Shown in pieces: positions 37,501 through 46,184 of a stretch of DNA of 64,000 bases (positions are counted from its first letter, which is position 1; every line of letters begins with the position of its first letter). The position numbers and the translations under genes are program-made. The notes beneath the pieces are model-generated. The model was not told where the DNA came from. It saw only the letters and a list, made by a program, of their open reading frames with translations, and searched no databases. The DNA comes from Burkholderia pyrrocinia. Its GTDB lineage: Bacteria > Pseudomonadota > Gammaproteobacteria > Burkholderiales > Burkholderiaceae. The stretch lies in assembly GCF_022809715.1 (NCBI RefSeq), contig NZ_CP094459.1, forward strand, positions 62,001 to 126,000, read 5' to 3'.

Positions 37501-38985
37501 TCAATGCGCCGACGCGGCGGCCGGCGTTTCGCTGGCCGGTTTCTCCGTGCGCTGGGCGAGCGGCACCCGCACCACGAAGCGCGAACCGCCTTCCGACGCA
37601 TCCTCGTACGACACGGTGCCGCCATGCATCGCGATGATGTCGTGCACGATCGCGAGGCCGAGCCCGGCCCCCGTCTCGACGCCGTTGCCGCTTTGCGCGT
37701 CGCCGCGGAAGAAGCGCTTGAACAGGTCGGACTGCTGGTTCGCGGGCACGCCCGGGCCGTTGTCCTCGACGACGATCTCGGCGGCCGGCTGGCCGTCTTC
37801 GAGCGCACTGCGTGCGACGTTCACCGTGATCCGCGCGCCGTCCGGCCGCGCGAGCGGCACGTATTTCAGCGCATTGTCGAGCAGGTTCGCGATCACCTCG
37901 CGCAGCAGCACCGGGTTGCCGCGCACGATCAGCTTCTCGTCGTCGCCGGGGTCGTCGCTGCGCTGGAAGCCGAGGTCGACATGCGACGCGAGCGCACGCG
38001 GCACCCACTCGGCACCCGTTTCGAACGCCATCGCCGCGAGATCGACGTCGACGAACCGCGCGGCCTGTTCGCCCGGCTCCGCGCGCGCGAGCGACAGCAA
38101 CTGGTTCGACAGCCGCACCGCGCGGTCGGCGGCCGCGCGCAGTTCGCGCACCGCGGCGAAGGTCTGGTGCGGGTCGCGTGCGACGGCCGCCTGCTCCGCA
38201 TGCAGCTTCACGGCCGTGAGCGGTGTGCGCAACTGGTGCGCGGCATCGGCGATGAACTTGCGTTGCGCGTCGAGCGCGGTCTTCAGGCGGCCGAGCAGCG
38301 CATTCATCGCGCTCGTCAGCGGCCGGATCTCCAGCGGCACCTCGGTTTCGTCGACCGGTTCCAGCGACGTGTGAGTCTGCCGGTTCAGCGAATCGGCGAG
38401 ATGCGTGAGCGGGCCGAGCTGCTGGTTCACGACGCGCCACACGATGCCCCAGCCCGCGAGCAGCAGCAGCAGCAGTGGCATCATGATCGCGACGAGGAAT
38501 TCGGCCGCGATCCGGTAGCGGTGCCGCACCGGCTGCGCGACCTCGACGACCATCGGCTTGCCGCCTTCGACATCGTCGACGCGCACCTGCGCGACGCGCA
38601 CCGCACGGTTGTCGTACTCGGCCTCGAACACGTACGCGTGATGCATGCGGCGCACGTTGATGCCTCGCAGCGGCAGCTTCGGATCGCCGGCGAGTTCCTG
38701 TTCGCCGTCGCTGATCCGGTAGATCAGCGCTTCGGCCGGATCGGAGAACATCGCCTGCGCGAGCGGCGGCACCGTGAACGGCGCATCGGGGCCGGCGATC
38801 TGGATCTGTTTCGAGATGGCGGTCGCGAGATCGGCGAGCGAGCGGTCGATCACGTGCTGCGTGTATTGCCACGCGAGCCAGTAGGCGATCAGGCCGCTCA
38901 TCAGCGCGAGCATCGACAGCGGTGCGGCGAGGCGCCGGAGCAGCGAGCGGCGCAGGCTGGTGGTCACAGCCGGATCAGGAGACAT
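37501..38985 (-). CDS. Sensor histidine kinase (TctE/QseC-like)
   Basis: 494 residues from the ATG at 38985 (a TTG 12 bases earlier is less likely). Two membrane helices (about 20-40 and 168-190) bracket a periplasmic sensor of the two-component-sensor N-terminal type. A HAMP-like linker and the kinase core follow: H-box FIADAAHQLRTPLTAVKLHA, N-box NLLDNALKYV, G1 VEDNGPGVP and G2 GAGLGLAIVHDI. The proline/alanine-rich C-terminus is intact. It lies 116 bp downstream of its response regulator on the same strand. The TctE resemblance would suggest tricarboxylates as signal, but no tctCBA genes are present here. Confidence 0.92.
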   Translation of the reverse strand: MSPDPAVTTSLRRSLLRRLAAPLSMLALMSGLIAYWLAWQYTQHVIDRSLADLATAISKQIQIAGPDAPFTVPPLAQAMFSDPAEALIYRISDGEQELAGDPKLPLRGINVRRMHHAYVFEAEYDNRAVRVAQVRVDDVEGGKPMVVEVAQPVRHRYRIAAEFLVAIMMPLLLLLLAGWGIVWRVVNQQLGPLTHLADSLNRQTHTSLEPVDETEVPLEIRPLTSAMNALLGRLKTALDAQRKFIADAAHQLRTPLTAVKLHAEQAAVARDPHQTFAAVRELRAAADRAVRLSNQLLSLARAEPGEQAARFVDVDLAAMAFETGAEWVPRALASHVDLGFQRSDDPGDDEKLIVRGNPVLLREVIANLLDNALKYVPLARPDGARITVNVARSALEDGQPAAEIVVEDNGPGVPANQQSDLFKRFFRGDAQSGNGVETGAGLGLAIVHDIIAMHGGTVSYEDASEGGSRFVVRVPLAQRTEKPASETPAAASAH

Positions 38986-39101
38986 TTCGACGGGCAAATG
39001 GATAAGCGCCGCTCACGGGGAGCGGCGCGGTCGTGCGCCGGGTGGCGACGCGGAGCAGGGCACACATGCCGGCGGCACGCGGCCGGCCGGTGTGCGGCCG
39101 C

Positions 39102-39794
39102 TCAGACGCTCGCCGTCTGGCGGATTTCCTGCAGCAGGTAGCCGAAGCCGCGCACCGTGACGATTTCGACGCGGCACTGCTCGAGTTTCTTGCGCACGCG
39201 GTGCACATAGACTTCGATCGCGGTATCGCCGAGATCGCCGCCGAAGTGCGTGAGGTGATCCTGCAACTGGGCCTTGCTGACGACGCGGCCGTGACGCAAC
39301 AGCAGCATCTCGAGCACCGCGAATTCGCGCGGCGACAGTTCGAGCGGCTTGTCGTCGTTGAAGATGCGGCGGTCGACGCCCGACAGGCGGACGCCGCCGA
39401 GCGACACTTCCGGACGCGGCATGTCGCTGTGCGGGCCGCTGCGGCGCATCACCGCGCGGATGCGCGCTTCGAGCTCGGCCGGCTCGAACGGCTTGAGCAT
39501 GTAGTCGTCGGCACCCGAGTTCAGGCCCTGGATCCGGTCGTTCAGCTCGTCGCGTGCGGTCAGCACGATCACGGGCGTGTGGCGGTTGGTCTGGCGGAAG
39601 CGCGTGAGCAGCGTCATTCCGTCGATGCCCGGCAGGCCGAGGTCGAGGATCACGAGTTCGTGGCGGTTTTGTGCCAGCGCCTGTTCGGCAAAAATGCCGT
39701 CATGCACCATGTCGACGGTGAAGCCAGCCTGCTCGAGGCTGCTCTGGATACCGCGTGCGATGGGGCGGTCGTCTTCGATCAGAAGGAGTCGCAT
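39102..39794 (-). CDS. OmpR-family response regulator (TctD/QseB-like)
   Basis: 230 residues. The receiver domain has acidic pocket LLLIEDD, phosphoacceptor Asp51 in LVILDLGLPGIDG and the switch Lys in DYMLKPFEPAEL. The winged-helix output domain starts at about residue 130 (LELSPREFAVLEMLLLRHGR; DTAIEVYVHRVRKKL). It precedes the sensor kinase gene. The 116-bp gap holds a GC-rich stem-loop near 39005-39027. It probably activates genes not in this window. Confidence 0.94.
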   Translation of the reverse strand: MRLLLIEDDRPIARGIQSSLEQAGFTVDMVHDGIFAEQALAQNRHELVILDLGLPGIDGMTLLTRFRQTNRHTPVIVLTARDELNDRIQGLNSGADDYMLKPFEPAELEARIRAVMRRSGPHSDMPRPEVSLGGVRLSGVDRRIFNDDKPLELSPREFAVLEMLLLRHGRVVSKAQLQDHLTHFGGDLGDTAIEVYVHRVRKKLEQCRVEIVTVRGFGYLLQEIRQTASV

Positions 39795-39916
39795 GAAGTT
39801 CGCTCAAGTACAATGGGTTGGCGGTTCAGGCACGCGGACAGCACGAAGCCGTTTCCACAGGGGCGCCGCATCGCGTGACATCAAGCATGGCGGCCAGCGA
39901 ACGATTAAATCCAATC

Positions 39917-40147
39917 ATGTCCGATATTTCGATCAACGACCTTGAAGCCGCGATCAATTTCTGGCGCGCCCGCTCGCCGTCGAGCGGCGACGAACTCAAA
40001 CTCTGCGAAGAGGCCAGCGCGCTCTCCAAGCCGTATGCGCTGCTGATTGTACAGCGCGAAAGCGCGCTGCAACTGGAAGGTTTGGACCCCAAGGCGCGGA
40101 AAGCGTACGAGACTTACGTGCGGCTTAAGGATGGCTTGGAAAGCTGA
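39917..40147 (+). CDS. DUF3717-type small conserved protein
   Basis: 76 residues beginning MSDISINDLEAAINFWRARS, with a conserved-looking core (GDELKLCEEASALSKPYALL) and a short acidic C-terminus. From memory this matches the DUF3717 family found mainly in Burkholderiales, whose function is unknown. An ATG ten codons upstream (39887) is possible, and neither start has a clear ribosome site. It is divergent from the response regulator and stands alone. Confidence 0.75.
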   Translation: MSDISINDLEAAINFWRARSPSSGDELKLCEEASALSKPYALLIVQRESALQLEGLDPKARKAYETYVRLKDGLES

Positions 40148-40239
40148 AGGCTTTCGCTGACTACATCCTAGAAAACGTTCAGCGAAATGAAAAGTTGACG
40201 CGCCGCGCACCGAACGATGCGCGGCGGTAGAGGAAGGGC

Positions 40240-40548
40240 TCAGGCGGCGGGTTTCGCGTGCGCGCCGGCGCGGTCGATGAACAGCGCGAGCTCGATGTCG
40301 CGTTCGGTCAGGCCGTCGGCGTCGTGGGTCGACAGCGTGACGTCGACGCGGTTGTACACGTTGAACCATTCAGGATGGTGGTTCATTTCCTGCGCCTTGA
40401 TCGCGACGCGCGTCATGAAGCCGAACGCTTCGTTGAAATCGGCGAAGCGCAGGCTGCGCTGGATCGCGTCGCGGCCCGGCACGGCCGTCCAGAGCGGCAG
40501 GCCTTCGAGCCGGGTCTTGCGTTCTTCTGATGTGAGCTTGTGGATCAT
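40240..40548 (-). CDS. phhB: Pterin-4a-carbinolamine dehydratase
   Basis: 102 residues from an ATG with AGAGGTG five bases upstream. The family active-site motif is intact: [20 protein letters not shown], where the paired histidines and the Asn/Trp contact the pterin. It starts [20 protein letters not shown]. The enzyme regenerates the tetrahydropterin cofactor after each turnover of phenylalanine 4-monooxygenase, whose gene phhA lies upstream on the same strand. The two are separated by a 7-bp tandem repeat tract. Confidence 0.95.
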   Translation of the reverse strand: MIHKLTSEERKTRLEGLPLWTAVPGRDAIQRSLRFADFNEAFGFMTRVAIKAQEMNHHPEWFNVYNRVDVTLSTHDADGLTERDIELALFIDRAGAHAKPAA

Positions 40549-40659
40549 CTTGCACCTCTCGTTCGGTAACGGCGCTCGTGCGCGGCTGCGCCGCGCGGCG
40601 CAGCCGGCACCGGTCATTGTTTCATAGTTGTGGGACGGCCATCCGGGGACGGGCGGACG

Positions 40660-40727
40660 GGCACCCGGCATCCGGCATCCGGCATCCGGCATCCGGCATC
40701 CGGCGCGCGCTGGCGCGCGCTGGCGCG
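40660..40727. repeat. Tandem repeats between phhA and phhB
   Basis: Five perfect copies of the 7-mer GGCATCC (40667-40701), preceded by one degenerate copy (GGCACCC, 40660-40666). Two and a half copies of the 10-mer GGCGCGCGCT (40702-40727) follow and run up to the phhA stop codon. The tract could vary in copy number by slippage. It lies in the intercistronic space of phhA-phhB. Confidence 0.9.
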
Positions 40728-41621
40728 TTACGCGTCGGCGTCGTCGGGCCAGCCTTCGCCCGTGCCGCGATGCAGCACGCGGTCGGTATCGAGCACCGCG
40801 CCGGCCGCGAATTCGGGCAGGGCCGCGAGCCGGTCGCCCAGCGCGCGGCCGTCGACGTCGGCGAGCGCGAACAGCTGCGCGAAATCGTCGATCACGAAGT
40901 AGGTCTTCTGGAACGTGTCGATCCGGTACTTCGTGCGCATCACGCGTTCGAGGTCGAAGCCGAGCCGGTTCGGCGCCGCGCTTTCGAGGCTGTACAGGCT
41001 CTCGCCCTTGCTCGACACGATCCCGGCGCCGTAGATCGACAGCCCGTTCGTGCCGCGCGGGTCGCGGATCAGCCCGAATTCAACTGTATACCAGTAGAGG
41101 CGCGCGAGCCGCGCAAGCGCCGCTTCGTCGTCGGCGACCGCGAGCGCGGTGCGGCCGTACGCCTGCATGTAGTCGGCGAACACCGGGTCGATCAGCAGCG
41201 GGACATGGCCGAACAGGTCGTGGAAGCAGTCGGGTTCCTGCAGGTAGTCGAGCTGGTCGGGACGGCGCATCCACCAGGTGACCGGAAAACGCCGGTTCGC
41301 GAGATGCCCGAAGAACACGCGGTCTGGCACGAGGCCCGGCACCGCGACGATCTCCCAGCCCGTCGCGGGCTTCAACTGGCGGTTCACGTCCGCGAACGAC
41401 GGCACGCGATCGGCCGGCAGGTCGATCTTGCCGAGCCCCGCGACGAACGCGTCGCAGGCGCGCCCGCGCAGCAGCGCCGACTGGCGTGCATAGAGCTGCT
41501 TCCACACCGCATGGTCGACCTGGCCGTAGCGTTCGAGCGGCTGGTCGATGGTGAAATCTGCGCGGGTTTCGAGGCCCGCGTCGAACTGCTCCTGCAGTTT
41601 CGCGGTGACGACGGTGGACAT
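40728..41621 (-). CDS. phhA: Phenylalanine 4-monooxygenase
   Basis: 297 residues from the ATG giving [20 protein letters not shown]; an ATG 11 codons earlier would add a non-conserved leader. It is the bacterial form without a regulatory ACT domain. The iron-binding facial triad is visible: two histidines in [12 protein letters not shown] and the glutamate in [11 protein letters not shown]. The enzyme converts phenylalanine to tyrosine with tetrahydropterin and oxygen. It is coupled to phhB downstream and divergent from an Lrp-type gene that is its likely regulator. Confidence 0.95.
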   Translation of the reverse strand: MSTVVTAKLQEQFDAGLETRADFTIDQPLERYGQVDHAVWKQLYARQSALLRGRACDAFVAGLGKIDLPADRVPSFADVNRQLKPATGWEIVAVPGLVPDRVFFGHLANRRFPVTWWMRRPDQLDYLQEPDCFHDLFGHVPLLIDPVFADYMQAYGRTALAVADDEAALARLARLYWYTVEFGLIRDPRGTNGLSIYGAGIVSSKGESLYSLESAAPNRLGFDLERVMRTKYRIDTFQKTYFVIDDFAQLFALADVDGRALGDRLAALPEFAAGAVLDTDRVLHRGTGEGWPDDADA

Positions 41622-41712
41622 GATCAGGCTCTGCACGCTGTGGTTGGGAACCATGCAAGTGTAGAGCGGCCTTCGCGCGGAATGGGCGCAAAGTTGGCGT
41701 TGATTTGCCTGA

Positions 41713-41733
41713 TGATGCGATAATCTCGCATCA
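41713..41733. promoter_or_regulatory. Candidate Lrp-type operator between phhA and its divergent regulator
   Basis: Inverted repeat TGATGCGA (41713-41720) / TCGCATCA (41726-41733) around TAATC, flanked by further TGATTT and AAATCA half-sites at 41701-41706 and 41733-41738. It lies in the 139-bp divergent space, 92 bp from phhA and 28 bp from the regulator start. It fits autoregulation and phhA control by the Lrp protein. Confidence 0.55.
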
Positions 41734-41760
41734 AATCACGAATCAATGCGGAGAATGCTC

Positions 41761-42246
41761 ATGCTGGAACTCGATCACTTCGATCTCGCGCTGCTGGACG
41801 TGCTGCAGCGCTTCGGTCGCGCGACGCATCAGCAGCTCGGCGAGGAGGTGCCGCTGTCGCCGTCGCAGATCGGCCGGCGGCTGCAGCGGCTCGAGGCGGC
41901 CGGCGTGATCGAAGGCTACCGCGTGATGCTGCGGCCCGAAAAGCTCGGGCTCGGCGTCACCGCGTTCACGAGCCTGAAGCTCAAGCACCACGGCGATTCG
42001 ATCATCGAGCAGTTCCAGCAGCAGATCGACGTGCTGCCGGAAGTGCTCGAATGCCATGCGGTGGTGGGCGATGCCGACTACCTGCTGCGGATCGTCGCGC
42101 CCGACCTGAACGCGCTGTCGCAGTTCGTGATGAAGAAGCTGATGCGCGTACCGGGCGTCGACAGCGTGCGCTCGAATATCGTGCTGACGACCTTCAAGCG
42201 CAACGGCGCGCTGCCGCTCGCGCACCTGGCGCCCGGCGCCGCGTGA
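41761..42246 (+). CDS. Lrp/AsnC-family transcriptional regulator
   Basis: 161 residues from the third of three close ATGs, the one with GGAG seven bases upstream. An AsnC-type helix-turn-helix lies near residues 20-45 (LGEEVPLSPSQIGRRLQRLE). A RAM ligand-binding domain follows (VTAFTSLKLKHHGDSIIEQF; VVGDADYLLRIVAPDLNAL). These proteins sense amino acids and form octamers. Its position head-to-head with phhA suggests it senses phenylalanine or tyrosine and controls phhAB. Confidence 0.93.
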   Translation: MLELDHFDLALLDVLQRFGRATHQQLGEEVPLSPSQIGRRLQRLEAAGVIEGYRVMLRPEKLGLGVTAFTSLKLKHHGDSIIEQFQQQIDVLPEVLECHAVVGDADYLLRIVAPDLNALSQFVMKKLMRVPGVDSVRSNIVLTTFKRNGALPLAHLAPGAA

Positions 42247-42326
42247 CGCGGCGGCCAGAGCAAGCCCGCTATTAGCGGGAACCGGCCCCAAGCGGCGCGT
42301 ACCGCACCGTCGCCGGCGGGGCCGGA

Positions 42327-42860
42327 TCAGGCCGTTTCGTGCGGCGTGTCGGCGTTCAGCAGGTCGACGTACGCGACCGCGACGAGATCGTCCTGCGACA
42401 CGCCGAGCTTCGTGAACACGTCGTGCGCTTCGGCCTCGCCGCCGGCTTCGTCGTCGTCGGGGCCGAGCACGACTTCCAGTTCGATGAAGTCGCCGAGGCC
42501 GTCGACGCGGTCGAGGTGGATGCGCGTGCGGCCTGCGAGGTACACGTGCCGTTCCTTCGTCACGATCCCGCGCGTGGTCAGCGCGGTCGCGAGCAGCGCG
42601 TGCATCGCGTCGGGATTCGTCACGGGGCTGCGCGTGTAGTACGACGCCTTCGGGCCGTCGCGGTCGTCGCGCTGGTAGAAGATCAGTTCGGCCGGCGTGC
42701 CGTCCTCGAAGCGGCGCAGCTTCAGCCGGCCGCGCGGCACGTCATAGAAGAAATCCTGCTGGCGGTAGAACAGCGGCGCTTCGGCCGCGAGCGTCGCCGC
42801 GCGTTCGCGCAGCTGGTCGAATTCGCGGGCGCGGGCTTTGATCTCGATGTTGCGGGCCAT
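42327..42860 (-). CDS. CYTH-domain protein (class IV adenylate cyclase-like)
   Basis: 177 residues from an ATG with GGAGA six bases upstream. The CYTH signature is at the N-terminus: MARNIEIKARAREFDQLR (the ExExK-type metal/triphosphate motif appears as EIK). Basic and acidic residues line the barrel in RGRLKLRRFEDG, RIHLDRVDGLGDFIELEVVL. Members bind triphosphates; some make cAMP (CyaB) and others hydrolyse tripolyphosphate or thiamine triphosphate. The activity here is not predictable. It converges on the Lrp gene. Confidence 0.88.
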   Translation of the reverse strand: MARNIEIKARAREFDQLRERAATLAAEAPLFYRQQDFFYDVPRGRLKLRRFEDGTPAELIFYQRDDRDGPKASYYTRSPVTNPDAMHALLATALTTRGIVTKERHVYLAGRTRIHLDRVDGLGDFIELEVVLGPDDDEAGGEAEAHDVFTKLGVSQDDLVAVAYVDLLNADTPHETA

Positions 42861-42993
42861 GCGGGTCTCCTTCAATCGGGGTCTCGCGGTGTGCGAACGC
42901 ACAATCTAGCAAAAAGGCGGGGACGGCGGCGTGACGACGGGCAGGGGGCGGCGAGATGACGCGTGTTGCGCGTTGTGCGCGACGCTGGTGCAC

Positions 42994-43070
42994 GGCGTGT
43001 GGCGTGTGGCGTGTGGCGTGTGGCGTGTGGCGTGTGGCGTGTGGCGTGTGGCGCGCGGCCCGCGGCCCGC
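42994..43070. repeat. Heptanucleotide tandem repeat (GGCGTGT)n
   Basis: Eight perfect consecutive copies of GGCGTGT (42994-43049) followed by three degenerate units (GGCGCGC, then GGCCCGC twice). The tract sits between the start side of the CYTH gene and the 3' end of the LysR gene, ending 27 bp from that stop codon. A 7-bp unit would shift frame if read, but no gene covers it. It is a good candidate for copy-number variation among strains. Confidence 0.95.
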
Positions 43071-43096
43071 GGCGGCTGCGCCTTCATCAGCACCGC

Positions 43097-43996
43097 TCAT
43101 ATCGCCCACTGGGCTTCGATCAGCCGCAGCGCGGCTGCGATCGCCGGCTCGTCGCGCCGCTCGGCGAGCGTCACGAACGTCAGTTCGGTCGGCACCGTCA
43201 CACGTTCGACGATTGCCAGCGCGTGCGCATGCGCTTCGGCCAGCGCGGTCGAGTCGCGCGCGAGCGTCAACCCGATGCCCGATTTGACGAGGTCGAGCAT
43301 CGACTGCTCCTGATCGACCTCGGCGACCTTCACGGGCTGCGCGCCGGCTTCCGCAAAGCGTCGCGACAGCAGCCGGTGATGCGCGGACGCCGGCGGCGTC
43401 CAGATCCACGGCAGCGCGGCGAGCGCACGCCAGTCGTGCGCTCGCTGCACGCGCTCCTTCCAGCCGGCCGGCGCGAGCACGCGGTACTGGAAATGCGTGA
43501 GCGTGACGGTGTGGAACAGCGCGCCGTCGAGCTGATCGTCCTCGCCCGGCCGGCCGATGTAGTAGCCGACGTCGAGCGCCTGTGCGCGCACCTGTTCGAT
43601 CACCCAGCCCGACATCCCGTGCCGCAGCGTCGTCTCGATCTGCGGATGGGTCTCGACCAGCGCGCGCAGGAAGCCGCCGAGCCGCAGGAAACCCGGATCG
43701 AGGATCGTGCCGATCCGCAGCCGGCCGCGCACCTCGTGCCGCAGCGCAGCCGCGGCGCGCTGCACGTCGGCGGCCGCGGCGAGCGCACGTTCTGCGTGCG
43801 GCAGCAGCGTCTGGCCGTCGCGCGTGAGCGCGAGCCCGCGCGATGTGCGCGTGAACAGCGTGACGCCGAGCGTTTCCTGCAGATGCTTGATCTGCAGGCT
43901 GACGGCCGGTTGCGTCAGGTGCAGTTGCGCAGCGGCGCGCGTCAGGTTGCCTTCGCGCGCGACCGTCGCAAACGCGCGGAGCAGGGTGAGATCCAT
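43097..43996 (-). CDS. LysR-family transcriptional regulator
   Basis: 299 residues from the ATG giving MDLTLLRAFATVAREGNLTR; the 13-codon extension upstream is not conserved-looking. The helix-turn-helix AAAQLHLTQPAVSLQIKHLQ is textbook, with an effector domain from about residue 88 (GRLRIGTILDPGFLRLGGFL). It is transcribed away from the GMC oxidoreductase gene, with 502 bp between the starts, so that gene could be its target. The large repeat array between them makes this uncertain. Confidence 0.92.
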   Translation of the reverse strand: MDLTLLRAFATVAREGNLTRAAAQLHLTQPAVSLQIKHLQETLGVTLFTRTSRGLALTRDGQTLLPHAERALAAAADVQRAAAALRHEVRGRLRIGTILDPGFLRLGGFLRALVETHPQIETTLRHGMSGWVIEQVRAQALDVGYYIGRPGEDDQLDGALFHTVTLTHFQYRVLAPAGWKERVQRAHDWRALAALPWIWTPPASAHHRLLSRRFAEAGAQPVKVAEVDQEQSMLDLVKSGIGLTLARDSTALAEAHAHALAIVERVTVPTELTFVTLAERRDEPAIAAALRLIEAQWAI

Positions 43997-44222
43997 CGTC
44001 GTGATATGAGCGCTGCTTATAACGCAGTTCAGCATAACTCATTGGATCGGCGGCCGGCAGCCGGAGTACGCTTCATCGGTCGCGTCGCCCGGCGCGTTCC
44101 GGCCGGCATCTGGCCGGGGGTATGGCAGGGCAGGCGGGCGCTGCTGCAGACACCCGCCGTGACGCACTATGCTGGAAATGATGCGCGGTATCGCAGCGCG
44201 CGGGATAAAACAACGAGATTGC

Positions 44223-44490
44223 ATGGGACCAGCGTAAGCGCTAACTCCATCCAACCACGCCATGGGACCCGAGTAAGTGCTAAAGCATTAACTCAGGTCG
44301 ACCGCCGTGGGGATGGAGTAAGTGCTGAAGCGCCAACTCCATCCAGCCACGCCATGGGACCCGAGTAAGTGCTAAAGCACTAACGCTGGTCGACCGCCGT
44401 GGGGATGGAGTAAGCGCTGAAGCGCTAACTCCATCCAGCCACGCCATGGGACCAACGTAAGCGCTAAAGCGCCAACGCTGGTCGACAGGA
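44223..44490. repeat. 92-bp tandem repeat array made of alternating hairpins
   Basis: A 92-bp unit is repeated nearly three times, anchored by a block starting AACTCCATCC at 44243, 44335 and 44427. Each unit contains two inverted repeats. One has arms GGATGGAGT/ACTCCATCC (44311-44319/44336-44344 and again 92 bp later). The other is a GACC...GGTC or ACCA...TGGT hairpin with inner arms such as GCGCT/AGCGC. The array ends 8 bases before the oxidoreductase GTG and its ribosome site is immediately adjacent. Similar hairpin elements are, from memory, scattered in Burkholderia genomes. The remaining bases 43997-44222 hold no gene. Confidence 0.9.
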
Positions 44491-44498
44491 GACAAACA

Positions 44499-46184
44499 GT
44501 GACTACTCAACGCACGCTCGAAGGCGAATTCGATTACGTGATCGTCGGCGCGGGCACCGCAGGCTGCGTGCTCGCGAACCGCCTGACCGAGGATCCCGAC
44601 ATCCACGTGCTGCTGCTCGAAGCGGGCGGCAAGGACGACTATCACTGGATCCATATCCCGGTCGGCTATCTGTATTGCATCGGCAACCCGCGCACCGACT
44701 GGCTGTACAAGACGCAGCCCGAAGCGGCGCTCAACGGCCGCGCGCTGTCGTATCCGCGCGGCCGCGTGCTCGGCGGCTGCTCGTCGATCAACGGGATGAT
44801 CTACATGCGCGGCCAGCGCGAGGATTACGACAGCTGGGCGCAGGAAACCGGCGATGCGGGCTGGTCGTGGGACAGCGTGCTGCCGATCTTCAAGCGCAGC
44901 GAGGATCACCATGCGGGCGCGAGCGACGCGCACGGCGCGGGCGGCTTCTGGCGCGTCGAGAAGCAGCGGCTGCGCTGGGAGATCCTCGAATCGTTCGCGC
45001 AGGCCGCGCAGCAGACGGGCATCCCGGCGACCGACGATTTCAACCGCGGCGATAATTCCGGGGTCGGCTATTTCGAGGTGAACCAGAAGCGCGGCGTGCG
45101 CTGGAATACGTCGAAGGCGTTCCTGCGGCCCGCGATGGCGCGCCCGAACCTGACCGTGATCACCGGCGCGCAGGCGCAGCGCGTGATCTTCGAAGGGCGG
45201 CGCGCGGTCGGCGTCGAGTATCACGGCGGCGGCACCGATTATGTCGCGCGTGCGCGTGCGGAAGTGCTGCTGACGTCCGGTGCCGTGAATTCGCCGCAAC
45301 TGCTCGAACTGTCGGGTATCGGCTGCGGCCGGCGGCTGCAGGCGCTCGGCATCGACGTCGTGCAGGATCTGCCGGGCGTCGGCGAAAACCTGCAGGATCA
45401 CCTGCAATTGCGGATGGCGTTTCGCGTCGAAGGCGTGCGCACGCTCAACACGCTGTCCGCGCACTGGTGGGGCAAGCTGATGATCGGCGCCGAATATGCA
45501 TTGCTGCAGCGCGGGCCGATGTCGATGGCGCCGTCGCAGCTCGGCGCGTTCGCGAAATCCGATCCAGACGATCCCGCGCTCACGCGCCCCGATCTCGAAT
45601 ACCACGTGCAGCCTCTGTCGCTCGAACGCTTCGGCGAGCCGCTGCACAGCTTCAACGCATTCACGGCATCGGTCTGCCATCTGCGGCCGACGTCGCGCGG
45701 CAGCGTGCATGTCACGACCGCCGATCCGGGCATCGCGCCCGCGATCGCGCCGAACTATCTGTCGACCGACCACGATCGCCATGTCGCCGCGAACGCGCTG
45801 CGCCTCACGCGCAGGATCGCGTCCGCGCCGGCGCTTGCGCGCTATCGTCCCGAGGAAATCCTGCCGGGCGCACAGTATCGGACCGAGGCCGAACTGATCG
45901 AAGCGGCGGGCGCCGTCGGCACGACGATCTTCCATCCGGTCGGCACCTGCCGGATGGGGCGTGCCGACGATGAGCGCGCGGTGGTCGACAGCCGGCTGCG
46001 CGTGCGCGGCATCGCGGGGCTTCGGATCGTCGATGCATCGGTGATGCCGTTCATTACGTCGGGCAACACCAATTCGCCGACGCTGATGATCGCCGAGCGC
46101 GCGAGCGACATGATTCGTGCCGATCGCCGCGCGGCGCGCGACGCGACGCCGGTGCGAACGGAGGCCACGGTGACGGCCGCATGA
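44499..46184 (+). CDS. GMC-family FAD-dependent oxidoreductase (choline/alcohol dehydrogenase-like)
   Basis: 561 residues from a GTG with AGGAG nine bases upstream. The FAD-binding motif is DYVIVGAGTAGCVLANRL (about residues 11-28). GMC signature 1 is YPRGRVLGGCSSINGMIYMR and signature 2 LTSGAVNSPQLLELSGIG. The C-terminal catalytic His region is TTIFHPVGTCRMG and the final N in SGNTNSPTLMIAERAS. Members oxidise alcohols (BetA, AlkJ, PEG dehydrogenase). The substrate is unknown. The gene is monocistronic-looking, directly behind the 92-bp repeat array. Confidence 0.92.
   Translation: MTTQRTLEGEFDYVIVGAGTAGCVLANRLTEDPDIHVLLLEAGGKDDYHWIHIPVGYLYCIGNPRTDWLYKTQPEAALNGRALSYPRGRVLGGCSSINGMIYMRGQREDYDSWAQETGDAGWSWDSVLPIFKRSEDHHAGASDAHGAGGFWRVEKQRLRWEILESFAQAAQQTGIPATDDFNRGDNSGVGYFEVNQKRGVRWNTSKAFLRPAMARPNLTVITGAQAQRVIFEGRRAVGVEYHGGGTDYVARARAEVLLTSGAVNSPQLLELSGIGCGRRLQALGIDVVQDLPGVGENLQDHLQLRMAFRVEGVRTLNTLSAHWWGKLMIGAEYALLQRGPMSMAPSQLGAFAKSDPDDPALTRPDLEYHVQPLSLERFGEPLHSFNAFTASVCHLRPTSRGSVHVTTADPGIAPAIAPNYLSTDHDRHVAANALRLTRRIASAPALARYRPEEILPGAQYRTEAELIEAAGAVGTTIFHPVGTCRMGRADDERAVVDSRLRVRGIAGLRIVDASVMPFITSGNTNSPTLMIAERASDMIRADRRAARDATPVRTEATVTAA

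Noticed and set aside
36718..39141. An 807-codon plus-strand frame across the SET gene and the histidine kinase
   Set aside because: It is a shadow of the SET gene in another frame and the antisense of the kinase; no recognisable domain.
44223..44490. CRISPR-like reading of the 92-bp repeats
   Set aside because: Units are contiguous, about 92 bp with internal hairpins, and have no unique spacers or cas genes nearby.
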